DNA from: CAIWHR01 sp963741355
GTDB taxonomy: Bacteria; Pseudomonadota; Gammaproteobacteria; Burkholderiales; Casimicrobiaceae
DNA: 64,000 nt
Assembly: GCA_963741355.1 (NCBI GenBank)
Contig: CAVUIG010000013.1
Coordinates: 62,001-126,000, forward strand
Reading direction: 5' to 3'
Below the pieces are notes generated by a model. That model saw only the letters and a list, made by a program, of their open reading frames with translations, was not told the origin of the DNA and ran no database searches. The position numbers and the translations under genes were made by a program. Positions 56,817 through 64,000 of this stretch are shown piece after piece; positions within the stretch are counted from its first letter, which is position 1; each line of letters opens with the position of its first letter.

Positions 56817-58066
56817 GCCCGTTTCACTACGTGCGCGGCGAGCTTCACGCCGAGGACGTTCCGCTCTCGGAGATCGCGGCGCGGTTCGGCACGCCCTGCT
56901 ACGTCTACTCGCGGCGCGCGATCGAGGCCGCCTACCAGGCGCTCGACCGGGCGCTCGACGGCCTGCCGCACCTCATCTGTTATGCGGTGAAGGCGAACTC
57001 GAACCTCGCCGTGCTCGACCTGCTCGCGCGCCAGGGCGCCGGATTCGACATCGTGTCAGGCGGGGAGCTCGCGCGCGTCCTCGCGGCCGGCGGCAAGCCG
57101 CAAAGCATCGTGTTCTCCGGCGTCGGCAAGACCGAGGCCGAGATGGAGGCGGCGCTCGACGCCGGCATCCTGTGCTTCAACGTCGAATCCGCCGCCGAGC
57201 TCGCCGCGCTCGACGCCGTCGCCCGGAGGATGGGACGCGTCGCGCCGGTCTCGTTGCGGGTCAATCCGGACGTCGATCCGAAGACGCATCCGTATATCGC
57301 GACCGGACTCAAGGAGAGCAAGTTCGGCGTCGCCATCGCGGATGCGCCGGCGCTCTACCGGCATGCCCGCGGGCTGCCGAACCTCGCGGTGCGCGGCGTC
57401 GATTGCCACATCGGATCGCAGATCACCGACCTCGCAGTGTGCATGGAGGCGGCGGAGAAGATGTTCGCGCTGGTCGATCGGATCGAGGCCGATGGACAGG
57501 CGCTCGAGCACGTCGACCTGGGCGGAGGACTCGGGATCCGGTACCGCGACGAGGCGACGATCCCGTTCGATGACTACGCGCGCGTGGTGCGCACCGCGCG
57601 CGGCGCCCGCCGCCACCGCCTGTTGTTCGAGCCGGGGCGTGTCCTCGTCGCCGATGCCGGCCTGCTGCTGACGCGCGTGTGCTACCTCAAGCCGGGCGGC
57701 GCCCGTGACTTCGCGATCGTCGACGCGGCGATGAACGACCTCATCCGTCCGGCGCTGTACGAAGCCTGGCATCCGGTCGACGCGGTGCGGCCGCGCGCCG
57801 ACGCGCCGCGCCGGTGGCAGCTCGTCGGACCGGTGTGCGAGAGCGCCGATTTTCTGGCCCACGACCGCGAGCTCGCGCTGGCGGCCGGCGACCTTCTCGC
57901 GATCGGCGGCGCAGGTGCCTACGGGTTCGTGATGAGCTCGAATTACAACTCGCGCCCGCGTGCCTGCGAGGTGCTGGTCGACGGAAAATCGCTGCATCTC
58001 GCCCGCCGCCGCGAGACGATCGCGGAGTTGTTCGCGCAGGAGAATCCGCTTCCCGGCGCGGCGTGA
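56813..58066 (+). CDS. lysA: diaminopimelate decarboxylase
   Basis: A PLP enzyme making L-lysine from meso-diaminopimelate, 417 residues. FGTPCYVYSRRAIEAAYQAL, the PLP lysine in LICYAVKANSNLAVLDLLAR, DIVSGGELARVLAAGGKP, CHIGSQITDLAVCMEAAEKM, the phosphate loop HVDLGGGLGIRYRDE, and the C-terminal substrate motif VGPVCESADFLAHDRELALA are all present. I choose TTG 56813 (LSPFHYVRGELHAEDVPL), overlapping the lptM stop; the in-frame extension to 56270 includes the lipoprotein and upstream sequence and is an artefact. Confidence 0.94.
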   Translation: MSPFHYVRGELHAEDVPLSEIAARFGTPCYVYSRRAIEAAYQALDRALDGLPHLICYAVKANSNLAVLDLLARQGAGFDIVSGGELARVLAAGGKPQSIVFSGVGKTEAEMEAALDAGILCFNVESAAELAALDAVARRMGRVAPVSLRVNPDVDPKTHPYIATGLKESKFGVAIADAPALYRHARGLPNLAVRGVDCHIGSQITDLAVCMEAAEKMFALVDRIEADGQALEHVDLGGGLGIRYRDEATIPFDDYARVVRTARGARRHRLLFEPGRVLVADAGLLLTRVCYLKPGGARDFAIVDAAMNDLIRPALYEAWHPVDAVRPRADAPRRWQLVGPVCESADFLAHDRELALAAGDLLAIGGAGAYGFVMSSNYNSRPRACEVLVDGKSLHLARRRETIAELFAQENPLPGAA

Positions 58067-58203
58067 TGCGCCGCGCAAAACTCAATCGCGGATGTTCGTC
58101 GCACGGTCCGCGCAATCGCGAATCGACGATGCAAATGCCGTTTTCGTTGGTGTGCAAAATCGCAACACTCGCAAATGCAAGGCCCGGAATCGGCACGCAA
58201 ATC

Positions 58204-58231
58204 TTGCATTCCGAGAAAATGTGGCTAGAAT
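58204..58231 (+). promoter_or_regulatory. promoter of the histone H1-like gene
   Basis: TTGCAT (58204-58209) and TAGAAT (58226-58231) with a 16-bp spacer, in an AT-rich part of the 297-bp gap after lysA. The -10 matches consensus at five of six positions. The leader to the ATG at 58364 would be about 125 nt, long enough for regulation. I see nothing else in the gap. Confidence 0.5.
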
Positions 58232-58363
58232 TCAGGCAGCAGACCGCAATGGGTTTGTCAATAGGCATCCGCAGTTTCAGGTGCCGACCGGCGGATCCAA
58301 AGCAGCCTGCGACGAAGTAGAAGCACCATAACAGTCACAGCAACTCAGACAGGAGAAAACGCA

Positions 58364-58747
58364 ATGGCTGACATTATGTCGATGATGCCCGCGGCCTCGG
58401 CCCCGGCGCCCAAGAAGGCGGCGAAGAAGAAGGCCAAACGCAAGGCGAAGAAGGCGCCGAAGAAGAAGGCTGCGAAGAAGGCTGCGCCGAAGAAGGCTGC
58501 AAAGCGCAAGACCGCGAAGCGCAAGCCCGCCAAGAAGGCGAAGAAGGCTGCAAAGCGCAAGCCCGCCAAGAAGGCGAAGAAGGCTGCAAAAAAGCGCAAG
58601 CCCGCCAAGAAGGCGAAGAAGGCTGCAAAGAAGCGCAAGCCCGCCAAGAAGGCGAAGAAGGCTGCGAAGCGCAAGCCGGCAAAGCGCGCCAAGAAGAAGG
58701 CTGCGCCGAAGAAGCGCAAGGCCGCCAAGCGCGCGAAGAAAAAGTAA
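58364..58747 (+). CDS. histone H1-like Lys/Ala-rich DNA-binding protein
   Basis: A 127-residue protein that after a short lead (MADIMSMMPAASAPAPKKAA) consists almost only of Lys, Ala, Arg and Pro. The unit KRKPAKKAKKAAK is repeated in tandem about four times (58510-58680 at DNA level). It has no hydrophobic core and is expected to be disordered, coating DNA like the C-terminal tail of histone H1 or bacterial HctB/AlgP-type proteins. ATG 58364 has AGGAGA ahead, and a strong terminator follows, so it is monocistronic. Repeat number may vary between strains because the DNA repeats are nearly identical. Confidence 0.88.
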   Translation: MADIMSMMPAASAPAPKKAAKKKAKRKAKKAPKKKAAKKAAPKKAAKRKTAKRKPAKKAKKAAKRKPAKKAKKAAKKRKPAKKAKKAAKKRKPAKKAKKAAKRKPAKRAKKKAAPKKRKAAKRAKKK

Positions 58748-58790
58748 GCCTTCCGGGGCTAAAAGTCCGCCCCAGATGTGTGGCGGACAC

Positions 58791-58828
58791 AAAACAGGCG
58801 ACGCTCGATGCGTCGCCTGTTTTCTTTT
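58791..58828. terminator. strong intrinsic terminator
   Basis: A perfect 14-bp stem, AAAACAGGCGACGC (58791-58804) with GCGTCGCCTGTTTT (58810-58823), a 5-nt loop, and then CTTTT. It ends the histone-like gene. Read from the other strand, it can also terminate mltD, whose stop is at 58862. Confidence 0.9.
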
Positions 58829-58861
58829 GGGGAGCCCTGTGCTGCAGGCTCCGACGCCGCC

Positions 58862-60436
58862 CTAGCCTCCGTGCGCAGGCGCGCTGATCGCCGTGCGCGG
58901 TGGCGCCGGCTTCGGCTTTGGTCCCGCGGCAGGCCTCGCCACGGCGGGCTTGGCGGCGGGCTTGGCAGCGGGCTTCGGCTTCGCATGCGAGGCGACGACG
59001 CGCTTGCCGGCGGCACGCTTGGACTTGCTGATGTTCGGCGCGAGGTCGCTCGTGATCCGCAGCGACTGGCCCGGCTTCACGCCATCCTGCGCGAGCCCGT
59101 TCCATCCCTTGATGTCGCGCGTCGACACGCCGTAACGGTCTGCGATCCGCGCGATCGTGTCGCCCTGCTTCACCCGGTAATAGAACGTGCGGCCCTGGGG
59201 CACGGTCGTGAACACCGCGCGCGTCAGCGCATCCGCATCGGCCTCCGTCGGATGCTCGGCAGGAACGAGCAGCGTATGCCCCGCCGTCACCTTGGCGCGC
59301 GCGCCGATCCCGTTCACCGCCCGCAGCGACTCGACCGGCATGCCGAACTTCGCGGCGACCTGCGGCAGCGTCTCGCCGGGGCGCAACCGGTAGGCGCGCC
59401 AGGACACGAGCGGCTGGTCGGAGAGGTCGAGCTTGGCGGCAAAGAGCTCCGCCTTGTCGATCGGGAGCAGGATCGTGTATTGGTCGGCCCCGGCGATCAC
59501 CGGCCGGTTGTGGTGCGGATTGAGGTACATGAATTCGTCGACCGACATTTCGGCGAGCTCCGCCGCCTTCTTGACGTCCATTTTCCTCGACGTCTTCACG
59601 ACGGCGAAATACGGCGCGTCCGGGATGTCGCCGAGATCGAAGCCAAAGCGGTCGGGATCGCTCACGATGTTCTTCACCGCCTGCAGCTTGGGCAGGTAAT
59701 TGCGCGTCTCGTCGGGCATCGCGAGGCTCGCGTAATCGGTCGGCAGGCCCGCCTTCTGGTTCTTCGCGATCGCCCGCGCGACGTTGCCTTCGCCCCAGTT
59801 GTAGGCGGCGAGCGCCAGCTGCCAGTCGTCGAACTGATCGTGGAGCTTCTGCAGATAGTTGAGCGCCCCGTCGGTCGCCGCGACCACGTCGCGCCGCGAA
59901 TCCATCCAGAACGTCTGCTTCATCCCGTAGAGATTTCCCGTCGACGGCATGAACTGCCAGATCCCCGAGGCACGGCTCACGGAAACCGCCTGCGGATTGA
60001 ACGCGCTCTCGACCATCGGCAGCAGCGCGATCTCCAGCGGCATGTCGCGCTTCTCGACCTCGACGACGATGTAGTAGAGGTAGCGCCGGCTGCGGTCGAT
60101 CATTCGCGCGACATAGTCGGGCCGCGCCGCGTACCACTCCTCCCACTTGGCGACGTTGGGGCTTTCGACCGCGGGAATGTCGAATCCCTTGCGGATCCGC
60201 ACCCAGAGATCCTCGGCCGGCGGCGGAAGCGGTTCGAGCGCGGCGCGCGCGGCGGCAGGAATCGGGTCGGCCGGCAGGGCCGTCGGCGCGTCAGCGGCGG
60301 CGGCAGGCGGGTTTGGAGCGGGGGGCGGTTCGGGAGCCGCAACCGGGGCGGGAGGCGGTGTCGGATCCGGCGCCGGCGTCGCACAGGCGGTCACGAGCGT
60401 CACCAGCGCGAGGCATGCAAGGGGGGGGAGGCGCAA
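58862..60436 (-). CDS. mltD: membrane-bound lytic murein transglycosylase D
   Basis: A peptidoglycan lyase, about 524 residues. A lipoprotein signal (LACLALVTLVTAC) leads to a Pro/Ala-rich linker, then the SLT domain with catalytic Glu in EIALLPMVESAFNPQAVSVS, ASGIWQFMPSTGNLYGMKQT and LALAAYNWGEGNVARAIAKN. Two LysM modules follow (YRLRPGETLPQVAAKFGMPV and YRVKQGDTIARIADRYGVST), and the C-terminus is a Lys/Ala/Pro-rich tail. The frame opens at TTG 60499, but that TTG is part of a good -35 box, so I prefer TTG 60436 (LRLPPLACLALV). A C8 run beside it may hide the true start. Confidence 0.9.
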   Translation of the reverse strand: MRLPPLACLALVTLVTACATPAPDPTPPPAPVAAPEPPPAPNPPAAAADAPTALPADPIPAAARAALEPLPPPAEDLWVRIRKGFDIPAVESPNVAKWEEWYAARPDYVARMIDRSRRYLYYIVVEVEKRDMPLEIALLPMVESAFNPQAVSVSRASGIWQFMPSTGNLYGMKQTFWMDSRRDVVAATDGALNYLQKLHDQFDDWQLALAAYNWGEGNVARAIAKNQKAGLPTDYASLAMPDETRNYLPKLQAVKNIVSDPDRFGFDLGDIPDAPYFAVVKTSRKMDVKKAAELAEMSVDEFMYLNPHHNRPVIAGADQYTILLPIDKAELFAAKLDLSDQPLVSWRAYRLRPGETLPQVAAKFGMPVESLRAVNGIGARAKVTAGHTLLVPAEHPTEADADALTRAVFTTVPQGRTFYYRVKQGDTIARIADRYGVSTRDIKGWNGLAQDGVKPGQSLRITSDLAPNISKSKRAAGKRVVASHAKPKPAAKPAAKPAVARPAAGPKPKPAPPRTAISAPAHGG

Positions 60437-60470
60437 TTCGATCGATCGTCGGGTGGCAAAAATTGTGGCG

Positions 60471-60499
60471 ATCTTAGGCGCGGGCAGGGGCAGCGTCAA
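60471..60499 (-). promoter_or_regulatory. mltD promoter
   Basis: On the minus strand, TTGACG (60499-60494) and TAAGAT (60476-60471) are separated by exactly 17 bp. The -35 matches consensus at five of six positions. It lies about 35 bp ahead of the preferred start. Confidence 0.6.
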
Positions 60500-60520
60500 C
60501 CGGCGATCCGGCCGCTTGCC

Positions 60521-60980
60521 TCACCGAAAATCTTTCTTCCATGCGCGGAGCACCGCGAAGGTCTCGACCGGCCCGTCAAGCGCCCGTCCGGCATGCGCCT
60601 GCGCGGCGGCGGCGACGTCCGGCTCGCTGCAGCGCAGGAACGGATTCGTCGCGCGCTCGTCGGCGATCGTCGACGGCACGGTCGGCACCCCGCGATCGCG
60701 CTTGTCCCGTTCGCGCGCAACGCGCTCGCGCAATGCCGCGTTGTCGGGTTCGACGGCCTGCGCGAAGCGCAGGTTGGCGAGCGTGCATTCATGTGCGCAG
60801 AATGCCGCCGTCGCCGCCGGAAGCGCCGCGAGTTTCCCTAGCGACGCCCAGGCCTTCGCGCTCGAGCAGATCGATGACCGGCCTCGCGTACCCGGGCTCG
60901 ACCACGACCGCGTCGCCACCTTCGCGGAAGAGCCAGATGTAGTTGTCGGAGAACGCGGGGATAGGGATAATCGCCGTCAT
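60521..60980 (-). pseudogene. gloB: hydroxyacylglutathione hydrolase with deleted catalytic core
   Basis: Glyoxalase II normally has about 255 residues. The N-terminus is perfect (MTAIIPIPAFSDNYIWLFRE, GGDAVVVEPGYARPVIDLLE REGL). The C-terminus is also normal: SLGKLAALPAATAAFCAHEC TLANLRFA, VPSTIADERATNPFLRC and a final FAVLRAWKKDFR. The two are joined near 60840-60846, out of frame, with about 100-120 residues missing. The whole metal site (THxHxDH) and the GDTLF block are absent. As written it cannot be a hydrolase. It is either a true internal deletion or an assembly collapse. Its ATG (60980-60978) overlaps the divergent ATG at 60979. Confidence 0.8.
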
Positions 60981-62283
60981 GAACGCATCTTCCGAGGCGC
61001 CGGCCGAGGTGTCAACGACGCTCGCGCAATGGTTCGAGACGCCGCTCGGACGCTATTACCTCGCGCGCGAGCGGGCCTGGTTCGATAGGACCGTCGCCGA
61101 CATCTTCGGGTTCAACGCCATCCAGATCGGCCTGCCGGCCTGCCCATATCTCGCGCAGAGCCGGATACCGTCGCGCTGGACCGTCGATTACGACGCGCCC
61201 GCGGAGCTGCTCTCGGATCCGCACTGGCTGCCGTTCCCGGAGAATTCGCTGGACCTCATCGTGCTGCCGCACGCGCTCGAATTCAGCCGCGAGCCGCACC
61301 TGCTGCTGCGCGAGGCGTGGCGGACGATCCGCCCCGACGGCCAGGTGATCATCGCCGGCTTCAACCCGTTCTCGCTGCTCGGCGCGAAGCGCTACTTCGG
61401 CCGCGGCCAGAATCCTCCGTGGAACGGCAACTTCATCGCGCTGTACCGCCTCAAGGACTGGCTGAAGCTGCTGGGCTTCGAGGTCACCGGCGGCGCGCTC
61501 GATTGCTACGTGCCGCCGTTCGAAAGCGAGCAATGGCTCGCGCGATTCCGCTTCTTCGAGTCGGCGGGCGACCGCTGGTGGCCGATTGCGGGCGGCGTCT
61601 ACTTCCTCCGCGCGACGAAGAAAGTCGTCGGCCTGCGGGTGATCACGCCGGCGTGGGAGCGGCGCAAGAACGGCCTCGCGCCCGCGCCGCGGCAGGTCCG
61701 CGAATGCATCGAGCGTGTCGATCGATTGAGCGCGGCCGACACTCGCGGCAACAAATCGCCTCGGCCGCGCGGAGGCCGCAAGGCGAGCAGGCCGAGAGCC
61801 AGGCCCAAGGGCGCCCGCGTCGCCCGCAAGAGCCCCGCGGTGAGCGCCGCCGTCGAGATCTACACGGATGGCGCGTGCAAGGGCAATCCAGGACCGGGCG
61901 GGTGGGGCGTGCTGCTGATCCACGGCCACCACCGCAAGGAATTGTTCGGCGGCGAGCCCGCGACCACCAACAACCGGATGGAGCTGACTGCGGTGATCCG
62001 GGCGCTGGAGAGCCTTTCCCGCCGCTGCGAGGTCAACGTTCACACCGACTCGCAATACGTGAAGCAAGGCATCGAGTCCTGGATCCACACCTGGAAGCGC
62101 AACGGCTGGAAGACGAGCGAGAAGAAGCCGGTCAAGAACGCCGAGCTGTGGCGCGAGCTCGACGCGCTGGCCGCACGGCACGAGATCCATTGGCATTGGG
62201 TCAAGGGTCACGCCGAGAACCCCGGCAACATCCGCGCCGACGAGCTCGCCAACCGCGGCGTCCCGGCGGCGTCCGGCGCGTAG
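60979..62283 (+). CDS. SAM-dependent methyltransferase fused in frame to ribonuclease HI
   Basis: One open frame of 434 residues. Residues 1-245 are a class I methyltransferase-like domain of the type found ahead of rnhA in Betaproteobacteria: LAQWFETPLGRYYLARERAW, the SAM-site region FGFNAIQIGLPACPYLAQSR, LLSDPHWLPFPENSLDLIVL PHALEF, and RTIRPDGQVIIAGFNPFSLL. A linker rich in Lys and Arg (about 250-285) leads to a complete RNase HI domain. GTGA at 61840-61843 looks like a stop/start overlap in a shifted frame, so the fusion may come from one indel upstream. The methyl acceptor is unknown. Confidence 0.8.
   Translation: MNASSEAPAEVSTTLAQWFETPLGRYYLARERAWFDRTVADIFGFNAIQIGLPACPYLAQSRIPSRWTVDYDAPAELLSDPHWLPFPENSLDLIVLPHALEFSREPHLLLREAWRTIRPDGQVIIAGFNPFSLLGAKRYFGRGQNPPWNGNFIALYRLKDWLKLLGFEVTGGALDCYVPPFESEQWLARFRFFESAGDRWWPIAGGVYFLRATKKVVGLRVITPAWERRKNGLAPAPRQVRECIERVDRLSAADTRGNKSPRPRGGRKASRPRARPKGARVARKSPAVSAAVEIYTDGACKGNPGPGGWGVLLIHGHHRKELFGGEPATTNNRMELTAVIRALESLSRRCEVNVHTDSQYVKQGIESWIHTWKRNGWKTSEKKPVKNAELWRELDALAARHEIHWHWVKGHAENPGNIRADELANRGVPAASGA
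61840..62283 (+). CDS. rnhA: ribonuclease HI (domain, or separate gene from internal GTG)
   Basis: Degrades RNA in RNA-DNA hybrids. The 147-residue unit VSAAVEIYTDGACKGNPGPG GWGV has all catalytic acids: Asp in YTDGACKGNPG, Glu in TTNNRMELTAVIRAL, Asp in VHTDSQYVKQGI and Asp in IRADELANRG. The basic handle is HTWKRNGWKTSEKKPVKNAE. If it is a separate gene it starts at GTG 61840; otherwise it is the C-terminal domain of the methyltransferase fusion. Family proteins are usually about 145-155 residues, matching the internal start. Confidence 0.88.
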   Translation: MSAAVEIYTDGACKGNPGPGGWGVLLIHGHHRKELFGGEPATTNNRMELTAVIRALESLSRRCEVNVHTDSQYVKQGIESWIHTWKRNGWKTSEKKPVKNAELWRELDALAARHEIHWHWVKGHAENPGNIRADELANRGVPAASGA

Positions 62284-62294
62284 GCGGCCTGACC

Positions 62295-62636
62295 CTAATC
62301 CGCGTTACCGGCCCGCTCGAGGCGCCGCGCGAACACGCTCATTTCCTTCTCCGCCTGCCGATCGCCCTTCGCCCGCGCGACGTCGATGCCCTGCCGGTAG
62401 GCTGCCAGCGCTTCCGCGTCGCGGCCGGCGGCGGCGAGTGCCTTTCCATAGAGCTTCCACGCCGCCGTGTAAGCGGGATCGTGCGCGACGGCACGCGCGA
62501 GATGCAGGCACGCGCTCGCGGGGTCCCCCGCCTTCAGGAATTCGTTGCCGAGCGAAAAGCGCAGCAGCGCGCCGTCCCGGCCCGCCGCGAGCATCTTCTC
62601 GAAGCTCGCGAGCGCGGCAGAGCGCGGGTCGGCCAT
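62295..62636 (-). CDS. small tetratricopeptide-repeat protein
   Basis: A 113-residue protein starting at ATG 62636 (MADPRSAALASFEKMLAAGR). It is made of about three TPR-like helix pairs: LLRFSLGNEFLKAGDPASAC LHLARAV, then PAYTAAWKLYGKALAAAGRD AEALAAYRQGIDVA. No signal peptide. TPRs act as protein-protein scaffolds; the partner is unknown. It overlaps nothing and sits 1 bp from the DUF6265 stop upstream, so they are probably co-transcribed. Confidence 0.87.
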   Translation of the reverse strand: MADPRSAALASFEKMLAAGRDGALLRFSLGNEFLKAGDPASACLHLARAVAHDPAYTAAWKLYGKALAAAGRDAEALAAYRQGIDVARAKGDRQAEKEMSVFARRLERAGNAD

Positions 62637-62637
62637 C

Positions 62638-63213
62638 CTACTTGTCCACGGTCTGCCCGGTCGCGCAATCGATCCGGTGCATCGGATAGATGACCTTGCG
62701 GTCAGAGCCATCGACCTTGCCGGACACTTCCGCGTAGAGCCATCCCTCGGATCCCCGCCGGTAGACGATCCGCTGCGGAAAATCCGCCGACGTTCGCTCG
62801 AACGTGAAGAGGTCGTACTCGACGTCGCCCGCCTTTTCCGTCGAACGCGCGCTCAGGCGAAAGGTGTCCTCCTTGCCGTCGGACGGGAGGAGGACGTAGT
62901 AGACGCCGTCGGCACGCGGCTCGAAGCGCAGATATTCGTAGCCGACCGTCTTGTCCGCCATCGTGGTCTGGCTGACGCCGACCATCAGCTCGCCGCGCAG
63001 CGGCATCCACTGCTCGCGGAACTCGCGCTTGTTGACGACCCCTTTCCAGCAACCTTCGACCCAGGCGAGGTCGCTCAAGGACACCGGTGCAGCGGCAGCG
63101 GGCTTGGCGGGCGGCGGCGCCGGGGCCTGCGCGGAGACGGCGGCGGCGACGAGCGCCGCGATCGCGAATGCGGCGACACGCGGGGCAGCCAACGGGAATC
63201 GCGGTGCGGTCAT
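62638..63213 (-). CDS. exported DUF6265 family protein
   Basis: A 191-residue protein with an N-terminal signal peptide (VAAFAIAALVAAAVSAQA) and a Pro/Ala linker. The lipocalin-like DUF6265 domain begins LSDLAWVEGCWKGVVNKREF, with the WVEGCW block typical of the family. It continues REQWMPLRGELMVGVSQTTM and YEYLRFEPRADGVYYVLLPS, and ends with a Cys (HRIDCATGQTVDK) that may pair with the first. No function is established for the family. ATG 63213 start. Confidence 0.85.
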   Translation of the reverse strand: MTAPRFPLAAPRVAAFAIAALVAAAVSAQAPAPPPAKPAAAAPVSLSDLAWVEGCWKGVVNKREFREQWMPLRGELMVGVSQTTMADKTVGYEYLRFEPRADGVYYVLLPSDGKEDTFRLSARSTEKAGDVEYDLFTFERTSADFPQRIVYRRGSEGWLYAEVSGKVDGSDRKVIYPMHRIDCATGQTVDK

Positions 63214-63241
63214 TGGATCATCCCTGTCTCGATTTCGAGGA

Positions 63242-64000
63242 TCATTGCGTTTGCGCGAGCGGAAGGTTCACGAGCAGGTTCTGCGGCTTCAGCTTGAGCC
63301 TGGCCTCGCTGTCGGTCGCCATCGCGAGGTACACCGGCCGCCCGGAAATGTTCGCGCGCGCCGCCGCCGGGTTGTCGAAGCGCAGCTCGAACAGGCAAAG
63401 CAGCCGGCCGAGCCGCTCGTCGTCGACGTCGACGCCGTTGTAGAGATCGTTGAGAAGCGCGCTCGCCTCGGCGTCGAGGCCGACGTGCCACACCCATTGC
63501 CGGTCCTCGATTTCGGAGAGCGGCCGGATCGTCACCGCCACGCCGAGGAAGTGCGCGATCCATTTCTCGAGCACGCGGCAAAGCGCCGTCAGCGCCGGCT
63601 GGCCGCGATTGAGGCTGAGCGCCAGGTCGTGGCGCTCGTCCCGGTCCCAGTAGGACGCCGCGTTGGTCGCGTCAAGCACGTCGAGATCGACCGTTCGCGC
63701 CGGCGTTTGGTTCCGCTGCAGGAGCTCGCCGAGGCTGCCGAATCCGCCGGTGGTCGCGAAGAGCTCAACCGTCACCTCGTCGGCTGCCATCACGGCGCCG
63801 TCGTCGCGCAGCGCGACCTTCTGCGGGCGAAAGAGCATCTCGGCAACGCGCGCATGGATGGGATCGGCGTCGCTGCCGAGAACGTGACGCAGCAGGATCT
63901 GCGTCAGCTGGTGGACGAGCAGCGGCGGCACGTCGACGCCATCGCGGAACAGCGCGATGTAGGCCGCCTCGAGCGACGCGAACGCCGTCAGACGCTGCCG
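63242..64000 (-). CDS. DUF6352 family protein, 5' part outside the window
   Basis: The C-terminal 252 residues of a protein that runs off the right edge. The frame is open to base 64000 and the apparent GTG start at 63931 is internal, since residues before it (FASLEAAYIALFRDGVDVPP) fit the family. Blocks seen: FRPQKVALRDDGAVMAADEV, ELFATTGGFGSLGELLQRNQ, SYWDRDERHDLALSLNRG and WHVGLDAEASALLNDLYNGV, then the end SGRPVYLAMATDSEARLKLK PQNLLVNLPLA. It matches the DUF6352 proteins of Burkholderiales, whose function is unknown. Confidence 0.83.
   Translation of the reverse strand, partial: RQRLTAFASLEAAYIALFRDGVDVPPLLVHQLTQILLRHVLGSDADPIHARVAEMLFRPQKVALRDDGAVMAADEVTVELFATTGGFGSLGELLQRNQTPARTVDLDVLDATNAASYWDRDERHDLALSLNRGQPALTALCRVLEKWIAHFLGVAVTIRPLSEIEDRQWVWHVGLDAEASALLNDLYNGVDVDDERLGRLLCLFELRFDNPAAARANISGRPVYLAMATDSEARLKLKPQNLLVNLPLAQTQ

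Noticed and set aside
58500..58690. CRISPR-like regular repeats
   Set aside because: They are in-frame Lys/Ala codon repeats of the histone-like protein with no unique spacers.

Overview
The window is a 64 kb piece of a high-GC chromosome from a betaproteobacterium, probably Burkholderiales-like. Three things point that way: the gene order miaB-phoH-ybeY-corC-lnt-glyQ-glyS-gmhB-plsC, the block zapB-zapA-6S RNA, and a Bug-type tricarboxylate receptor. I see no phage, no complete insertion sequence, no CRISPR array, and no tRNA or rRNA gene. At least twenty conserved genes, including essential ones (metK, miaB, glyS), carry one-base reading-frame jumps with the protein homology intact on both sides. 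This looks like uncorrected indel error in a long-read or metagenome assembly rather than gene decay, so I give such genes as single CDSs and note the jumps.

Layout, left part. 0.1-4.4 kb: a small membrane protein, a hybrid histidine kinase overlapping a response regulator with a PAS domain, and a Crp/Fnr regulator. 4.6-8.5 kb: a copper-handling operon (DUF2946-like protein, an envelope protein, CopC, and CopD fused to a cytochrome c), badly hit by indels. 8.6-14.1 kb: a 42-residue ORF, an old-yellow-enzyme oxidoreductase, an unknown protein and metK on the minus strand, then sua5 and glycerate kinase on the plus strand. 14.1-31.9 kb: a C2/C3 dicarboxylate region. It holds malonate decarboxylase beta and gamma subunits, a TctCBA tripartite transporter, NAD-dependent formate dehydrogenase (FdsA and a fused FdsG-FdsB), a GntR regulator, then divergently oxalyl-CoA decarboxylase, formyl-CoA transferase, an NDP-forming acyl-CoA synthetase and a MatB-like malonyl-CoA synthetase. 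The working model is that oxalate is activated by Frc, decarboxylated by Oxc, and the released formate is oxidised by Fds to NADH. A perfect GntR-type palindrome lies in the oxc promoter.

Middle part. 32-37.3 kb: TrhA/hemolysin III, a TauE permease, an EVE protein, a small exported protein, a repeat-rich spacer, 6S RNA, zapA, zapB and greB. 37.4-42.5 kb: vitamin B12 uptake, with btuC-btuD converging on btuB-btuF. btuB is preceded by a clear cobalamin riboswitch.

Right part. 42.5-55.9 kb: the conserved miaB-to-plsC block, interrupted by a large zinc metalloprotease gene between miaB and phoH, followed by a YgjP-like metallohydrolase. 55.9-64 kb: a 276-bp element with terminal inverted repeats, cyaY, lptM-lysA, a lysine/alanine-rich histone H1-like gene with a strong terminator, mltD, a gloB lacking its catalytic core, a methyltransferase-RNase HI reading frame, and three minus-strand genes (TPR, DUF6265, DUF6352), the last running off the window.
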